Positions 45,871-58,560 of a stretch of DNA of 64,000 bases are shown here, in pieces (the first letter of the stretch is position 1; each line of letters opens with the position of its first letter). Made by a program: the position numbers and the translations under genes. Source of the DNA: Escherichia sp. E1V33 (GTDB lineage Bacteria > Pseudomonadota > Gammaproteobacteria > Enterobacterales > Enterobacteriaceae); NCBI RefSeq assembly GCF_004211955.1, contig NZ_RHJI01000010.1, positions 558,001 through 622,000 on the forward strand, read 5' to 3'. The notes below the pieces were generated by a model. That model did not search any database. It was given only the letters and a program-made list of their open reading frames with translations, and was not told the DNA's origin.

Positions 45871-47661
45871 TTAGCGGTCCACATCTGACATAACAAAATC
45901 GATACTGCCCAGATAAACAATCAGGTCAGACACCAGGCTGCCGCGGATCGCCGCCGGAATTTGCTGCAAATGCGCAAAGCTCGGGGTACGAACACGGGTG
46001 CGGTAACTCATGGTGCTGCCGTCGCTGGTCAGGTAGTAACTGTTGATCCCTTTGGTCGCCTCAATCATCTGGAAGGATTCATTGGCAGGCATCACCGGAC
46101 CCCACGACACTTGCAGGAAGTGGGTGATCAGGGTTTCGATATGTTGCAGCGTGCGCTCTTTCGGCGGCGGCGTGGTCAGCGGGTGATCCGCTTTGAACGG
46201 GCCTTCCGGCATGTTGTTGAGGCACTGCTCAAGAATGCGCAGACTCTGGCGCAGCTCTTCCACTTTCAGCATTACGCGGGTGTAGCAGTCAGAAACACCA
46301 CCACCAACCGGGATTTCAAAGTCGAAGTTTTCATAGCCAGAATAAGGACGCGCCTTACGCACGTCGAAGTCGATCCCGGTAGCACGCAGTCCCGCGCCAG
46401 TGGTGCCCCACTCCAGCGCCTCTTTCGCGCCATAGGCGGCAACGCCCTGGGAACGACCTTTCAGAATGGTGTTTTGCAGCGCCGCTTTCTCGTAAGACGC
46501 CAGACGTTTCGGCATCCAGTCGAGGAACTCACGCAGCAGGCGATCCCAGCCGCGCGGCAGGTCGTGCGCTACGCCGCCAATACGGAACCACGCCGGGTGC
46601 ATACGGAAACCCGTGATCGCTTCCACTAGATCGTAAATTTTCTGACGATCGGTAAAGGCGAAGAACACGGGCGTCATTGCGCCGACGTCCTGAATAAAGG
46701 TCGAGATATACAGCAGGTGACTGTTGATGCGGAACAGTTCGGAGAGCATTACGCGAATGACGTTAACGCGATCCGGCACGGTGATCCCGGCCAGTTTCTC
46801 TACCGCCAGCACGTAAGGCATTTCGTTAACGCAGCCGCCGAGGTATTCGATACGGTCGGTATACGGAATGTAGCTGTGCCAGGACTGGCGTTCGCCCATT
46901 TTCTCCGCACCACGGTGGTGGTAGCCGATGTCTGGTACGCAGTCGACAATCTCTTCGCCGTCGAGCTGCAAAACGATACGGAAAGCACCGTGCGCCGACG
47001 GGTGGTTCGGACCGAGGTTGAGGAACATGAAGTCCTCGTTTTCGGTGCCGCGCTTCATCCCCCACTCTTCCGGTTTGAAGGTCAGGGCTTCCATCTCCAG
47101 ATCCTGTTTGGCTTTGGTCAGCTCAAACGGCGAGAATTCGGTAGCGCGCGCCGGGTAATCTTTACGCAGCGGGTGACCTTTCCAGGTTTGCGGCATCATG
47201 ATGCGGCGCAGGTTCGGGTGACCGTCGAATGTAATGCCAAACAGATCCCAGGTTTCACGCTCATACCAGTTAGCGTTCGGGAACAGTTTGGTGAAGGTCG
47301 GTACGTGCAGGTCGTTTTCTGCCAGCGCCACCTTCAGCATGATGTCGCGGTTACGATCGATAGAAATCAGATGGTAGAAAACGGAAAAATCCGCGGCAGG
47401 TAACCCTTCGCGGTGTGTGCGCAGACGTTCGTCCATGCCGTGTAAGTCAAACAGCATGACGTAAGGTTTCGGCAGTTTCTTTAAGAAATCGCCAACTTCC
47501 AGTAATTGTTCACGCTTGATCCACACAACGGGAACCCCGGTGCGAGTCGCCTGAACAGTAAAGGCATCCGGCCCAAAACGGTTGCGCAGTTCGCCAATTA
47601 CCGGATCATCAAGATGATCGCGGGTCTGCCAGGCGGGTTCTTGCGCGGTTAAGTCGGTCAT
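45871..47661 (-). CDS. nuoC: NADH:quinone oxidoreductase fused subunit CD
   Basis: In enterobacteria the NuoC (30 kDa-like) and NuoD (49 kDa-like) subunits are one protein, as here. The start at [11 protein letters not shown] gives 596 residues and has GGTGA 5 bases upstream. An ATG four codons earlier is also possible. The NuoC signature [19 protein letters not shown] lies near residue 140, and the NuoD part has [13 protein letters not shown] and [19 protein letters not shown], which line the quinone site. It follows nuoB after 105 bp. Confidence 0.97.
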
Positions 47662-47766
47662 ATTGTTCACCATTGCAAATGGTCCGTGGTGACTGTCGGC
47701 GCAGTAAGCTTCGCGAAATAGATTTAGGAATAAGCGAAGAAAAATCCCTTTGCCGACAGGCGCAAA

Positions 47767-48429
47767 TTAAATCTCGTCAGGTGTACGCAGGTTGGTTACG
47801 GCAATGCGTTCACCGCGCTTGCGTTCGCGCTCTGATTGCATATTGGCGCGATAAACGCCCTGATCGCCAACCACCCAGGAGAGCGGACGACGTTCTTTAC
47901 CGATAGATTCCTGCAACAGCATCAGTGCCTGCATGTACGCTTCAGGACGCGGCGGGCAGCCCGGGATATACACATCAACCGGGATGAATTTATCGACGCC
48001 CTGCACAACGGAATAAATATCGTACATACCGCCAGAGTTGGCACAGGCACCCATTGAGATAACCCATTTTGGTTCCAGCATCTGGTCATAGAGACGCTGA
48101 ATAACCGGTGCCATTTTGGTAAAGCAGGTTCCTGCAACCACCATCAGGTCAGCCTGACGCGGCGAAGCACGCAATACTTCTGCGCCAAAACGCGCCACGT
48201 CATGCACCGCGGTAAACGAAGTCACCATCTCAACGTAACAGCAGGAAAGACCGAAGTTATACGGCCAAATTGAGTTTTTACGACCCCAGTTAACCATGTC
48301 ATTGAGCTTGCCCATAAACACGTTTTTGTTAACTTCTTGCTCCAGAGGGTCGGTTACGATCTCCTGCTTTTGCAGGGGGTAACGGTCGTTCTCACCGTTG
48401 GGATCTATGCGGGTGAGCGTATAATCCAT
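47767..48429 (-). CDS. nuoB: NADH:quinone oxidoreductase subunit B
   Basis: NuoB holds cluster N2, the direct electron donor to quinone. The 220-residue protein has the tandem cysteines Cys63-Cys64 in GLSCCYVEM and the remaining ligands in [10 protein letters not shown] and [11 protein letters not shown]. It lies 15 bp after nuoA. Confidence 0.98.
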
Positions 48430-48444
48430 CTTAATGCCTCGCGG

Positions 48445-48888
48445 TTAGCGTTGACGATTAGCGATACTGTTCGTTTCCGGGTTCATACGCTCGCGGCGTG
48501 AACGCGCGGGCGTCCAGTCCAGCGCGCCAATACGCACCAGATAAACCAGACCTGCCAGTAACACAAAAATAAAAATTGCAGCTTCCACAAAGCCTACCCA
48601 GCCGCTTTCGCGGATAGAGGTTGACCATGCGAACAGATACAGCGCTTCAACGTCGAAGATAACGAAGAACATGGCCACCAGATAAAACTTGGCGGACAGG
48701 CGTAAGCGGGCGGAGCCGACCGAGTCGATACCGGATTCAAACGGCACGTTTTTTGACCTCGCGCGTGCGCGACCGCCTAAAAACCAACCGCCTACCAGCA
48801 TCAGGCAACACAGGCCAATGGCAACGATAAGAAAGATAGCGAATGCCCAGTGATGAGCGATGACTTCAGTGGATGTTGACATACTCAT
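48445..48888 (-). CDS. nuoA: NADH:quinone oxidoreductase subunit A
   Basis: NuoA is the first gene of the nuo operon and encodes a 147-residue, three-helix subunit. The conserved loop [19 protein letters not shown] lies between helices one and two. It lies next to NuoH and NuoJ in the complex. The operon is read leftwards from the region 48889-49433. Confidence 0.97.
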
Positions 48889-49433
48889 TGCTTACTCATC
48901 AAAAGTAGCGCCAGATTCACTGCTCTTCACGGCAGATGGACGCCACATCGATTCATGGGGAGGAATAAAAAAAACCTTACAACTACTGTAGTAACAATTT
49001 TATACAGTGAATTGATGTGGTCTTTTACCCCTTTCTATAACCTTTTGTCAACTTTAACAAAAGTTTCTTCACATTAATTTACATAATTCCAACAACTTTT
49101 GCATTTAATGCTCTTCATCCCAGATCATTAACGACTCCAGGAAAATTAGATGTTGTTGAATCGTGTCCGTTGTGAAGCAATGGAAAAAAATACGGGTCTA
49201 TTTTGACAGGAATTTGTGTCGATTCCTCCCCCCAAAAGAGAGTATTTTCTTGATCTGTGACACGCTTTTGTTAATCCATAACAAAAATACAGCAACAAGT
49301 TTACGTATTTTTTAACATCATTGTAGCAGGAGATTTTTATCAGGCGTTTTTTTGTTCGCGCGTTTAGAGAATGGCGGGTGATTGAAAAATGAACACTTTT
49401 GTTCAAAATCAGGAAAGGTCGTCATCATTTGTT
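48889..49433. promoter_or_regulatory. nuo operon upstream region
   Basis: About 545 AT-rich bases between nuoA and the lrhA terminator. A TTGACA on the minus strand (complement of TGTCAA at 49046-49051) and a TATAAA nearer nuoA are promoter-like, but their spacing does not form one clear sigma-70 pair. In E. coli this region carries two nuo promoters and sites for ArcA, NarL, FNR and IHF. I cannot assign them by eye. The minus-strand frame of 86 codons at 49146-49406 has no sign of being real. Confidence 0.65.
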
Positions 49434-49481
49434 GTAAAAAAAAGCCACTGACGTTCAAAAAAACATCAGTGGCTTGTTTTT
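49434..49481 (-). terminator. Rho-independent terminator of lrhA
   Basis: AAGCCACTGACG and CATCAGTGGCTT form a stem with one mismatch and an A/T loop. On the minus strand it is followed by eight T residues. It lies 29 bp after the lrhA stop. Confidence 0.85.
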
Positions 49482-49509
49482 ACAAATGTGGTTAGCTAGT
49501 ACCAGACAA

Positions 49510-51372
<1,863 letters not shown>

Positions 51373-52590
51373 ATGTCACCCATTGAAAAATCCAGCAAGT
51401 TAGAGAATGTCTGTTATGACATCCGTGGTCCGGTGCTGAAAGAAGCAAAACGCCTGGAAGAAGAAGGTAACAAGGTATTGAAACTGAACATCGGCAACCC
51501 AGCCCCGTTCGGTTTTGACGCTCCTGATGAGATCCTGGTTGATGTGATACGCAACCTCCCGACCGCTCAGGGCTATTGTGATTCAAAAGGCCTCTACTCT
51601 GCGCGTAAGGCCATCATGCAGCACTATCAGGCGCGAGGCATGCGTGATGTTACCGTGGAAGACATTTACATCGGCAATGGCGTCTCGGAGCTTATCGTCC
51701 AGGCAATGCAGGCATTGCTGAACAGCGGGGATGAAATGTTGGTTCCTGCACCTGATTACCCACTATGGACCGCGGCGGTTTCGCTCTCCAGTGGTAAAGC
51801 GGTGCACTACCTTTGCGACGAGTCCTCTGACTGGTTCCCGGACCTCGATGATATTCGCGCTAAAATTACGCCTCGTACGCGCGGTATCGTTATTATCAAC
51901 CCGAACAACCCAACTGGTGCGGTTTATTCCAAAGAGCTTTTAATGGAAATTGTGGAGATTGCGCGTCAGCATAATCTCATTATCTTCGCCGATGAAATTT
52001 ACGACAAAATTCTCTACGACGACGCCGAGCATCACTCGATTGCGGCGATGGCGCCTGACCTGCTGACCATTACCTTTAACGGTCTGTCGAAAACGTATCG
52101 TGTGGCGGGCTTCCGTCAGGGCTGGATGGTGCTGAACGGGCCGAAAAAACACGCCAAAGGCTACATCGAAGGTCTGGAGATGCTGGCCTCAATGCGACTT
52201 TGCGCCAACGTTCCTGCACAACACGCGATTCAGACCGCATTGGGCGGCTATCAGAGCATCAGTGAATTTATCTTACCTGGCGGGCGTCTTTACGAGCAGC
52301 GTAATCGCGCATGGGAATTGATTAACGACATTCCAGGCGTTTCCTGCGTGAAGCCACGCGGCGCGCTGTACATGTTCCCGAAAGTCGACGCCAAACGTTT
52401 TAATATTCACGACGACCAGAAGATGGTGCTGGACTTCCTGTTACAGGAAAAAGTTCTGCTGGTTCAGGGGACGGCTTTTAACTGGCCGTGGCCGGATCAC
52501 TTCCGCATTGTTACGCTGCCGCGCGTTGATGATATTGAACTGTCAGTAAGTAAATTCGCTCGTTTCCTTTCTGGCTATCATCAGCTGTAA
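51373..52590 (+). CDS. alaA: Glutamate-pyruvate aminotransferase AlaA
   Basis: AlaA (YfbQ) is the main alanine-synthesising transaminase, using glutamate and pyruvate. The 405-residue fold-type I PLP enzyme has NGVSELIVQAMQALL (PLP-phosphate), NPNNPTGAVYSKE, FADEIYDKILYDD with the PLP-ring Asp, and the Schiff-base Lys in FNGLSKTYRVAGFRQGW. It is followed by a GC-rich terminator and yfbR. Confidence 0.97.
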   Translation: MSPIEKSSKLENVCYDIRGPVLKEAKRLEEEGNKVLKLNIGNPAPFGFDAPDEILVDVIRNLPTAQGYCDSKGLYSARKAIMQHYQARGMRDVTVEDIYIGNGVSELIVQAMQALLNSGDEMLVPAPDYPLWTAAVSLSSGKAVHYLCDESSDWFPDLDDIRAKITPRTRGIVIINPNNPTGAVYSKELLMEIVEIARQHNLIIFADEIYDKILYDDAEHHSIAAMAPDLLTITFNGLSKTYRVAGFRQGWMVLNGPKKHAKGYIEGLEMLASMRLCANVPAQHAIQTALGGYQSISEFILPGGRLYEQRNRAWELINDIPGVSCVKPRGALYMFPKVDAKRFNIHDDQKMVLDFLLQEKVLLVQGTAFNWPWPDHFRIVTLPRVDDIELSVSKFARFLSGYHQL

Positions 52591-52599
52591 TCTTAAATT

Positions 52600-52626
52600 C
52601 ACTGCCGGAGATTGCATCCGGCAGTG
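52600..52626 (+). terminator. Terminator of alaA
   Basis: CACTGCCGGA and TCCGGCAGTG form a perfect 10-bp stem with a 7-base loop, followed by TTAT. It lies 10 bp after alaA. Confidence 0.7.
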
Positions 52627-52673
52627 TTATCCCCCCACAATGATCTCATGAAGTCATCACACGCAAGGTCGTT

Positions 52674-53273
52674 ATGAAGCAGAGCCATTTTTTTGCCCAT
52701 CTCTCCCGTCTGAAACTCATTAACCGCTGGCCGTTAATGCGCAACGTACGGACAGAAAATGTGTCTGAGCACAGTTTGCAGGTGGCGATGGTCGCACATG
52801 CGCTGGCAGCCATTAAAAACCGCAAGTTTGGCGGAAATGTCAACGCTGAACGCATCGCTCTGCTGGCGATGTACCACGATGCCTCTGAAGTGCTCACCGG
52901 CGATCTCCCTACCCCAGTGAAATATTTCAACTCGCAAATCGCTCAGGAATACAAAGCCATTGAAAAAATCGCCCAACAAAAGCTGGTCGATATGGTTCCG
53001 GAAGAGTTAAGGGATATCTTTGCACCGCTCATTGATGAGCATGCACATAGCGACGAAGAAAAATCGTTGGTGAAACAGGCTGATGCACTTTGTGCCTATC
53101 TGAAATGTCTGGAAGAGCTCGCTGCAGGTAATAATGAGTTTTTACTTGCAAAGACGCGGCTGGAAGCGACGCTTGAAGCGCGCCGCAGTCAGGAAATGGA
53201 CTATTTCATGGAAGTATTTGTTCCCAGCTTCCAACTATCGCTCGATGAGATTAGCCAGGATTCGCCGCTGTAA
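52674..53273 (+). CDS. yfbR: 5'-deoxynucleotidase YfbR
   Basis: YfbR dephosphorylates deoxyribonucleoside 5'-monophosphates. The 199-residue HD-domain protein has the metal ligands His33 ([13 protein letters not shown]), His68-Asp69 ([13 protein letters not shown]) and a late Asp near 137 ([10 protein letters not shown]). It is a single gene, with a REP-like element after it. Confidence 0.96.
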   Translation: MKQSHFFAHLSRLKLINRWPLMRNVRTENVSEHSLQVAMVAHALAAIKNRKFGGNVNAERIALLAMYHDASEVLTGDLPTPVKYFNSQIAQEYKAIEKIAQQKLVDMVPEELRDIFAPLIDEHAHSDEEKSLVKQADALCAYLKCLEELAAGNNEFLLAKTRLEATLEARRSQEMDYFMEVFVPSFQLSLDEISQDSPL

Positions 53274-53277
53274 GTTG

Positions 53278-53332
53278 CCGGAGCCAGCGTCGCATCAGGC
53301 AAAAGCACCGCCAGATGCGACTTCAGGCTCTC
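53278..53332. repeat. REP-like element between yfbR and yfbS
   Basis: CGTCGCATCAGGC and GCCAGATGCGAC are near inverted repeats, extended by GAGCC and GGCTC, in the arrangement of an E. coli REP/PU element. It lies between the convergent stops of yfbR and yfbS. Confidence 0.75.
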
Positions 53333-53333
53333 A

Positions 53334-55166
53334 TCAAAACGGAAACAGCATCGGAATCATCACCACGCAAACCGCCATCACAATAACGGTGAACGGTACT
53401 CCCAGCTTCACAAAATCACTAAAGCTGTAATTTCCCGGCCCTAAAACCAACGTGTTAACTGGTGAGGAAACTGGCGTCATAAAGGCGGCGGATGCTGCCA
53501 TCGCCACCACCATGGCAAATGGATACGGCGAGACGCCCATTGTTTTGGCCGCCGCCAGCGCAATCGGCGCCATCAGCACTGCCGTTGCCGTATTCGAAAT
53601 AAACAAACCAATCACCGCCGACAAGACAAACAAACAGCCAAGCATCATATGTGGCCCGTAACCACCGCCGATGTCCATTAACCCTTTTACCGCCAGCGCG
53701 ACTCCGCCAGTTTTCTGTAGCGCCACCGCGAACGGCATCATTCCAACGATCAAAATAATGCTCGGCCAGTGAATGGATTTATAGGCGCTTTCGGCATCGA
53801 TACAGCGGAATTTCCCCATCAGCAAGCAGGCAATAATGGCCGCAACAGGATTAGGAATTTCATCGGTCAGCATTAACGCTACCATCAACACCAGACAGAA
53901 AATGGCATGGGGTGCCTGGCTGTGCGCGGGCGATGCTTCACTTACCTCTTCCGGTAAGTTCAGCGCTACGAAGTCGCGGCCCTGTTTGGCCAGCATACCG
54001 ATCAGTTTCCAGTTACCCACAACCAGGATGATATCGCCCAGCAGCAGAGGCTCATCCGCCAGCGAACCTTCCAGCGCCACGCCATTGCGCTTTAGCCCCA
54101 CCACATTCAGTCCGTAGCGGGTACGAAAGCCAATTTCGCGCACCGATTTACCAATCAACTCAGACTCAGGAATTAAAGAAATCTCCGCCATGCCAACATC
54201 AAGGGCCTGATCGGAAAAATACTCGCCGCGCAGCACCATCGGCTCCAGCAATTGTTCACTACAAAATTGACGGAGATCGACATCAGCCGCAGACATATCA
54301 ATAAGCAAAACGTCACGCGCACGGAATTCAGAAACCCCGTTCACGTTCACTATAACGCGACGAAAACGCCGCCAGCGTTCAACACCGATGACGTTAGCGC
54401 CATAACGTTCACGTAGTTTGAGATCGTCCAGTCGCTGGCCAATCATCGGCGAACCGGGACGAATGGCCAGGCGACGCGCGCGCCCGGTAAGCCGGTATTC
54501 ACGGATAAGATCGCGGAAGGTACGACGCGTCCAGCCTTCGCGCTGCGGGGACTGGGTATCCCCTTTCAGCATGAAACGCATCACTAACATATACAAAATG
54601 CCCAGCACCAGCACGACCAGGCCGATGGGGGTTACGCTAAAGAAACTAAAGCCATGATAGCCTTCACGCAGCAATTCACTGTTAATCACCAAGTTAGGTG
54701 GTGTCGCCACCAGCGTCATCATGCCGCTGATCAGCCCGGCAAAACTCAACGGCATCATCAAACGCGACGGCGATGTTTGCATGCGCATAGCGACGCTTAA
54801 CACCACAGGGATAAAGATAGCGACGACGCCGGTTGAACTCATAAACGCGCCAAGGCCCGCAACGGTCAGCATCAACAAAACCAACATTTTGATTTCACTG
54901 TTGCCCGCCACTTTAACCAGCCATGTCCCCATTACGGTGGCGACACCCGTGCGAACTAAACCATCGCCGATAATAAACAAGGCGGCGATCAGTACCACGT
55001 TAGGATCGGAAAAGCCGGAAAACACTTCAGGGACGGTCAGCGTACCGCTTAATGCAAACGCAACAATGACAAACAAAGCGACCGCATCCATACGCACTCT
55101 GCCCGTCGCAAACAAGACGATGGCAACCGCCAATAATGAAAGAACCCAGATCAATTCACCGTTCAC
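53334..55166 (-). CDS. yfbS: SLC13-type transporter with TrkA-C domains, YfbS
   Basis: YfbS is a 610-residue inner-membrane protein of the divalent anion:sodium symporter (SLC13/CitMHS) type. The N-terminal half has hydrophobic segments and the motif [14 protein letters not shown]. Two RCK_C (TrkA-C) domains occupy about residues 210-380 ([20 protein letters not shown] and [20 protein letters not shown]). A second membrane half ends in [17 protein letters not shown]. The substrate is unknown. It is 86 bp downstream of hxpA on the same strand, but a terminator separates them. Confidence 0.92.
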   Translation of the reverse strand: MNGELIWVLSLLAVAIVLFATGRVRMDAVALFVIVAFALSGTLTVPEVFSGFSDPNVVLIAALFIIGDGLVRTGVATVMGTWLVKVAGNSEIKMLVLLMLTVAGLGAFMSSTGVVAIFIPVVLSVAMRMQTSPSRLMMPLSFAGLISGMMTLVATPPNLVINSELLREGYHGFSFFSVTPIGLVVLVLGILYMLVMRFMLKGDTQSPQREGWTRRTFRDLIREYRLTGRARRLAIRPGSPMIGQRLDDLKLRERYGANVIGVERWRRFRRVIVNVNGVSEFRARDVLLIDMSAADVDLRQFCSEQLLEPMVLRGEYFSDQALDVGMAEISLIPESELIGKSVREIGFRTRYGLNVVGLKRNGVALEGSLADEPLLLGDIILVVGNWKLIGMLAKQGRDFVALNLPEEVSEASPAHSQAPHAIFCLVLMVALMLTDEIPNPVAAIIACLLMGKFRCIDAESAYKSIHWPSIILIVGMMPFAVALQKTGGVALAVKGLMDIGGGYGPHMMLGCLFVLSAVIGLFISNTATAVLMAPIALAAAKTMGVSPYPFAMVVAMAASAAFMTPVSSPVNTLVLGPGNYSFSDFVKLGVPFTVIVMAVCVVMIPMLFPF

Positions 55167-55205
55167 AACGTATCCTTGTTAATTGAGGGGGATAGCCTGA
55201 TTCTG

Positions 55206-55234
55206 CCACAAAAAAGCCCCGACGGGACGGGGCT
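55206..55234 (-). terminator. Rho-independent terminator of hxpA
   Basis: On the minus strand AGCCCCG and CGGGGCT form a stem with a 6-base loop followed by TTTTTTG. It separates hxpA from yfbS. Confidence 0.9.
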
Positions 55235-55252
55235 AAATCATGATCTGGCGTT

Positions 55253-55903
55253 TCACGCAATAATAACGTCACCATTTGGTTGTTTGATCACAGTAATTTG
55301 TTCCAGACTATGGAGGACCAAATCCACCTCATTCAGGCGCGGGGTATCAGCCGGTGCGTTAACCGCAATGACATGACACCCCGCAGCCAGGCCTGAAAGC
55401 ACGCCAGCGGGCGCATCCTCTACCACCACACATTCCTGCGGCGCAAGGCCCAACAGTTGTGCACCTAACAGATATGCATCCGGCTCTGGTTTTCCACGTT
55501 TGACACGCTCTGCGGTAACAAACACTTCCGGCGCGGGAAGTCCGGCGACTTTGTGGCGTGCTCGCGCAACAGGCATGGAACCAGAAGTAACAATGGCCCA
55601 CGGAATCCCTGCTTTATTCAAATGATTGAGTAAAGCTATCGCCCCCGGGAGTGCGGTAATACCTTCGGTTTCCGTGGCCTCGATCTGCTCCAGACGGGTA
55701 AACTCGGCGGCAATTTCCGTCTCCGATTTGCCCACCATGAAATGGCGCAGAGACGTAATCGCCTGTTTACCATGAATGAAAGCCAGCACATCTTCCGGTG
55801 CTAACCCATGACGTCTGGCCCAGTTGCTCCACGCCCGCTCTACCGCGGGCAGAGAATCCACCAGCGTTCCATCCAGATCAAACAGAAAACCTTTACACCG
55901 CAC
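55253..55903 (-). CDS. hxpA: Hexitol/sugar phosphatase HxpA (YfbT)
   Basis: HxpA is a 216-residue HAD-family sugar phosphatase. The nucleophile motif DLDGTLVDS has Asp9 and Asp11. Motif II is IVTSGSMPVARAR, and motifs III and IV are in KRGKPEPDAYLLGAQLLG and VVEDAPAGVLSG. It is 10 bp downstream of yfbU and probably in the same transcript as yfbU and yfbV, in the order yfbV, yfbU, hxpA, although a hairpin lies between yfbV and yfbU. Confidence 0.94.
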   Translation of the reverse strand: MRCKGFLFDLDGTLVDSLPAVERAWSNWARRHGLAPEDVLAFIHGKQAITSLRHFMVGKSETEIAAEFTRLEQIEATETEGITALPGAIALLNHLNKAGIPWAIVTSGSMPVARARHKVAGLPAPEVFVTAERVKRGKPEPDAYLLGAQLLGLAPQECVVVEDAPAGVLSGLAAGCHVIAVNAPADTPRLNEVDLVLHSLEQITVIKQPNGDVIIA

Positions 55904-55913
55904 GCGGGCCTCC

Positions 55914-56489
<576 letters not shown>

Positions 56490-56945
56490 TTACAAATCAT
56501 CAAGGAAAGTTTTATCCAGTTGTTTGAAGGCGCGCTTAAGCGTGTCAGCTAATGCCTGGTAATCAGGCTTGCCTTCAACAGGTGCCAGTACCTGTCCAGA
56601 CTCCTGCAATTTACCGCGAACTTCATAAAACCAGTTGAGGATTGCAGGTGGTAATGGCGTTACTGAACGCTTGCCCAGCCACCACAATCCCTGCATGGGT
56701 AAGCTTAGGGCGAACAACGCAGTGGCGACTGCCGGACCAAGCTGACCGCCCAGCGCAATCTGCCAGCAGAGAGTAAACACGGCGATCGGCGGCATAAAGC
56801 GAATCGCATAGCGCGTCATCTTAATGACACGATTCTCAACAAAGACCGGGGCAAGGCGTTTTTCCAGCGGCCACGTCTTTGAGTAATGCTGTCCCCGGCG
56901 AAACAAGCTAAAAAAATTAACAGAACGATTATCCGGCGTTGACAT
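56490..56945 (-). CDS. yfbV: YfbV, Ter macrodomain boundary / UPF0208 membrane protein
   Basis: YfbV is a 151-residue protein with two membrane helices at about residues 46-65 and 68-91 ([13 protein letters not shown] and [19 protein letters not shown]). It belongs to DUF412. In E. coli it has been linked to insulating the Ter macrodomain. It is divergent from ackA, with 338 bp between the starts. Confidence 0.93.
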
Positions 56946-57283
56946 GCTTCACCTCAACTTTACATATAAAGATTCAAAAATTTGTGCAAATTCACAACTC
57001 AGCGGGACAACGTTCAAAACATTTTGTCTTCCATACCCACAATCAGGTATCCTTTAGCAGCCTGAAATGGCCGAGTAGTACATATTCATTGAGTCGTCAA
57101 ATTCATAAACATTATGCCATTGGCTGAAAATTACGCAAAATGGCATAGACTCAAGATATTTCTTCCATCATGCAAAAAAAATTTGCAGTGCATGATGTTA
57201 ATCATAAATGTCGGTGTCATCATGCGCTACGCTCTATGGCTCCCTGACGTTTTTTTAGCCACGTATCAATTATAGGTACTTCC
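56946..57283. promoter_or_regulatory. Divergent yfbV / ackA control region
   Basis: Two inverted repeats stand out. ATGCCATT (57114-57121) pairs with AATGGCAT (57139-57146), and CATCATGCA (57166-57174) pairs with TGCATGATG (57189-57197) around an A/T tract. The second lies 90-115 bp before ackA and could be a leader structure or binding site. The yfbV start is at the left end. No open reading frame of note is present. Confidence 0.6.
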
Positions 57284-58486
57284 ATGTCGAGTAAGTTAGT
57301 ACTGGTTCTGAACTGCGGTAGTTCTTCACTGAAATTTGCAATCATCGATGCAGCGAATGGTGAAGAGTACCTTTCTGGTTTAGCCGAATGTTTCCACCTG
57401 CCCGAAGCACGTATCAAATGGAAAATGGACGGCAATAAACAAGAAGCGGCTTTAGGTGCAGGCGCCGCTCACAGCGAAGCGCTCAACTTTATCGTTAATA
57501 CTATTCTGGCACAAAAACCAGAACTGTCTGCGCAGCTGACCGCTATCGGTCACCGTATCGTACACGGCGGTGAGAAGTATACCAGCTCCGTAGTGATCGA
57601 CGAGTCTGTTATTCAGGGTATCAAAGATGCAGCATCTTTTGCACCGCTGCACAACCCGGCTCACCTGATCGGTATTGAAGAAGCACTGAAATCTTTCCCG
57701 CAGCTGAAAGATAAAAACGTTGCTGTATTCGACACGGCGTTCCACCAGACTATGCCGGAAGAGTCTTACCTCTACGCCCTGCCGTACAACCTGTACAAAG
57801 AGCACGGCATCCGTCGTTACGGCGCGCACGGCACCAGCCACTTCTATGTAACCCAGGAAGCGGCGAAAATGCTGAACAAACCGGTAGAAGAACTGAACAT
57901 CATCACCTGCCACCTGGGCAACGGTGGTTCCGTTTCTGCTATCCGCAACGGTAAATGCGTTGACACCTCTATGGGCCTGACCCCGCTGGAAGGTCTGGTC
58001 ATGGGTACTCGTTCTGGTGACATCGATCCGGCGATCATTTTCCACCTGCACGACACCCTGGGCATGAGCGTTGATGCCATCAACAAACTGCTGACCAAAG
58101 AGTCTGGCCTGCTGGGTCTGACCGAAGTGACCAGCGACTGCCGCTATGTTGAAGACAACTACGCGACGAAAGAAGACGCGAAGCGCGCAATGGACGTTTA
58201 CTGCCACCGCCTGGCGAAATACATCGGTGCATACACCGCGCTGATGGATGGTCGTCTGGACGCTGTTGTATTCACCGGTGGTATCGGTGAAAATGCCGCG
58301 ATGGTTCGTGAACTGTCTCTGGGCAAACTGGGCGTGCTGGGCTTTGAAGTTGATCACGAACGCAACCTGGCTGCACGTTTCGGCAAATCTGGTTTCATCA
58401 ACAAAGAAGGTACCCGTCCTGCGGTGGTTATCCCAACCAACGAAGAACTGGTTATCGCGCAAGACGCGAGCCGCCTGACTGCCTGA
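57284..58486 (+). CDS. ackA: Acetate kinase
   Basis: AckA makes ATP and acetate from acetyl phosphate, the last step of overflow metabolism, and works in reverse at high acetate. The 400-residue ASKHA-fold enzyme has [11 protein letters not shown] with Asn10, GHRIVHGG with the substrate Arg, [10 protein letters not shown] with the catalytic His, and the late TGGIGENA nucleotide motif. Codon use is strongly biased, as expected of a highly expressed gene. It is 74 bp before pta, with a hairpin between them. Confidence 0.98.
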   Translation: MSSKLVLVLNCGSSSLKFAIIDAANGEEYLSGLAECFHLPEARIKWKMDGNKQEAALGAGAAHSEALNFIVNTILAQKPELSAQLTAIGHRIVHGGEKYTSSVVIDESVIQGIKDAASFAPLHNPAHLIGIEEALKSFPQLKDKNVAVFDTAFHQTMPEESYLYALPYNLYKEHGIRRYGAHGTSHFYVTQEAAKMLNKPVEELNIITCHLGNGGSVSAIRNGKCVDTSMGLTPLEGLVMGTRSGDIDPAIIFHLHDTLGMSVDAINKLLTKESGLLGLTEVTSDCRYVEDNYATKEDAKRAMDVYCHRLAKYIGAYTALMDGRLDAVVFTGGIGENAAMVRELSLGKLGVLGFEVDHERNLAARFGKSGFINKEGTRPAVVIPTNEELVIAQDASRLTA

Positions 58487-58491
58487 TTTCA

Positions 58492-58514
58492 CACCGCCAG
58501 CTCAGCTGGCGGTG
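58492..58514 (+). terminator. Intercistronic hairpin between ackA and pta
   Basis: CACCGCCAGCT and AGCTGGCGGTG form a perfect 11-bp stem around one base, followed by CTGTTTT. It starts 5 bp after ackA and probably acts as a partial terminator or stability element that sets ackA above pta. Confidence 0.65.
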
Positions 58515-58560
58515 CTGTTTTGTAACCCGCCAAACCGGCGGTAACGAAAGAGGATAAACC

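Noticed and set aside
49146-49406. 86-codon open frame upstream of nuoA
   Set aside because: It lies in the nuo control region, has poor codon use and no ribosome-binding site, and is not known to me in relatives.
57452-58492. 346-codon open frame antisense to ackA
   Set aside because: Same reason as for pta: codon bias shadow, low-complexity composition rich in Arg, Val and Phe, no domain.
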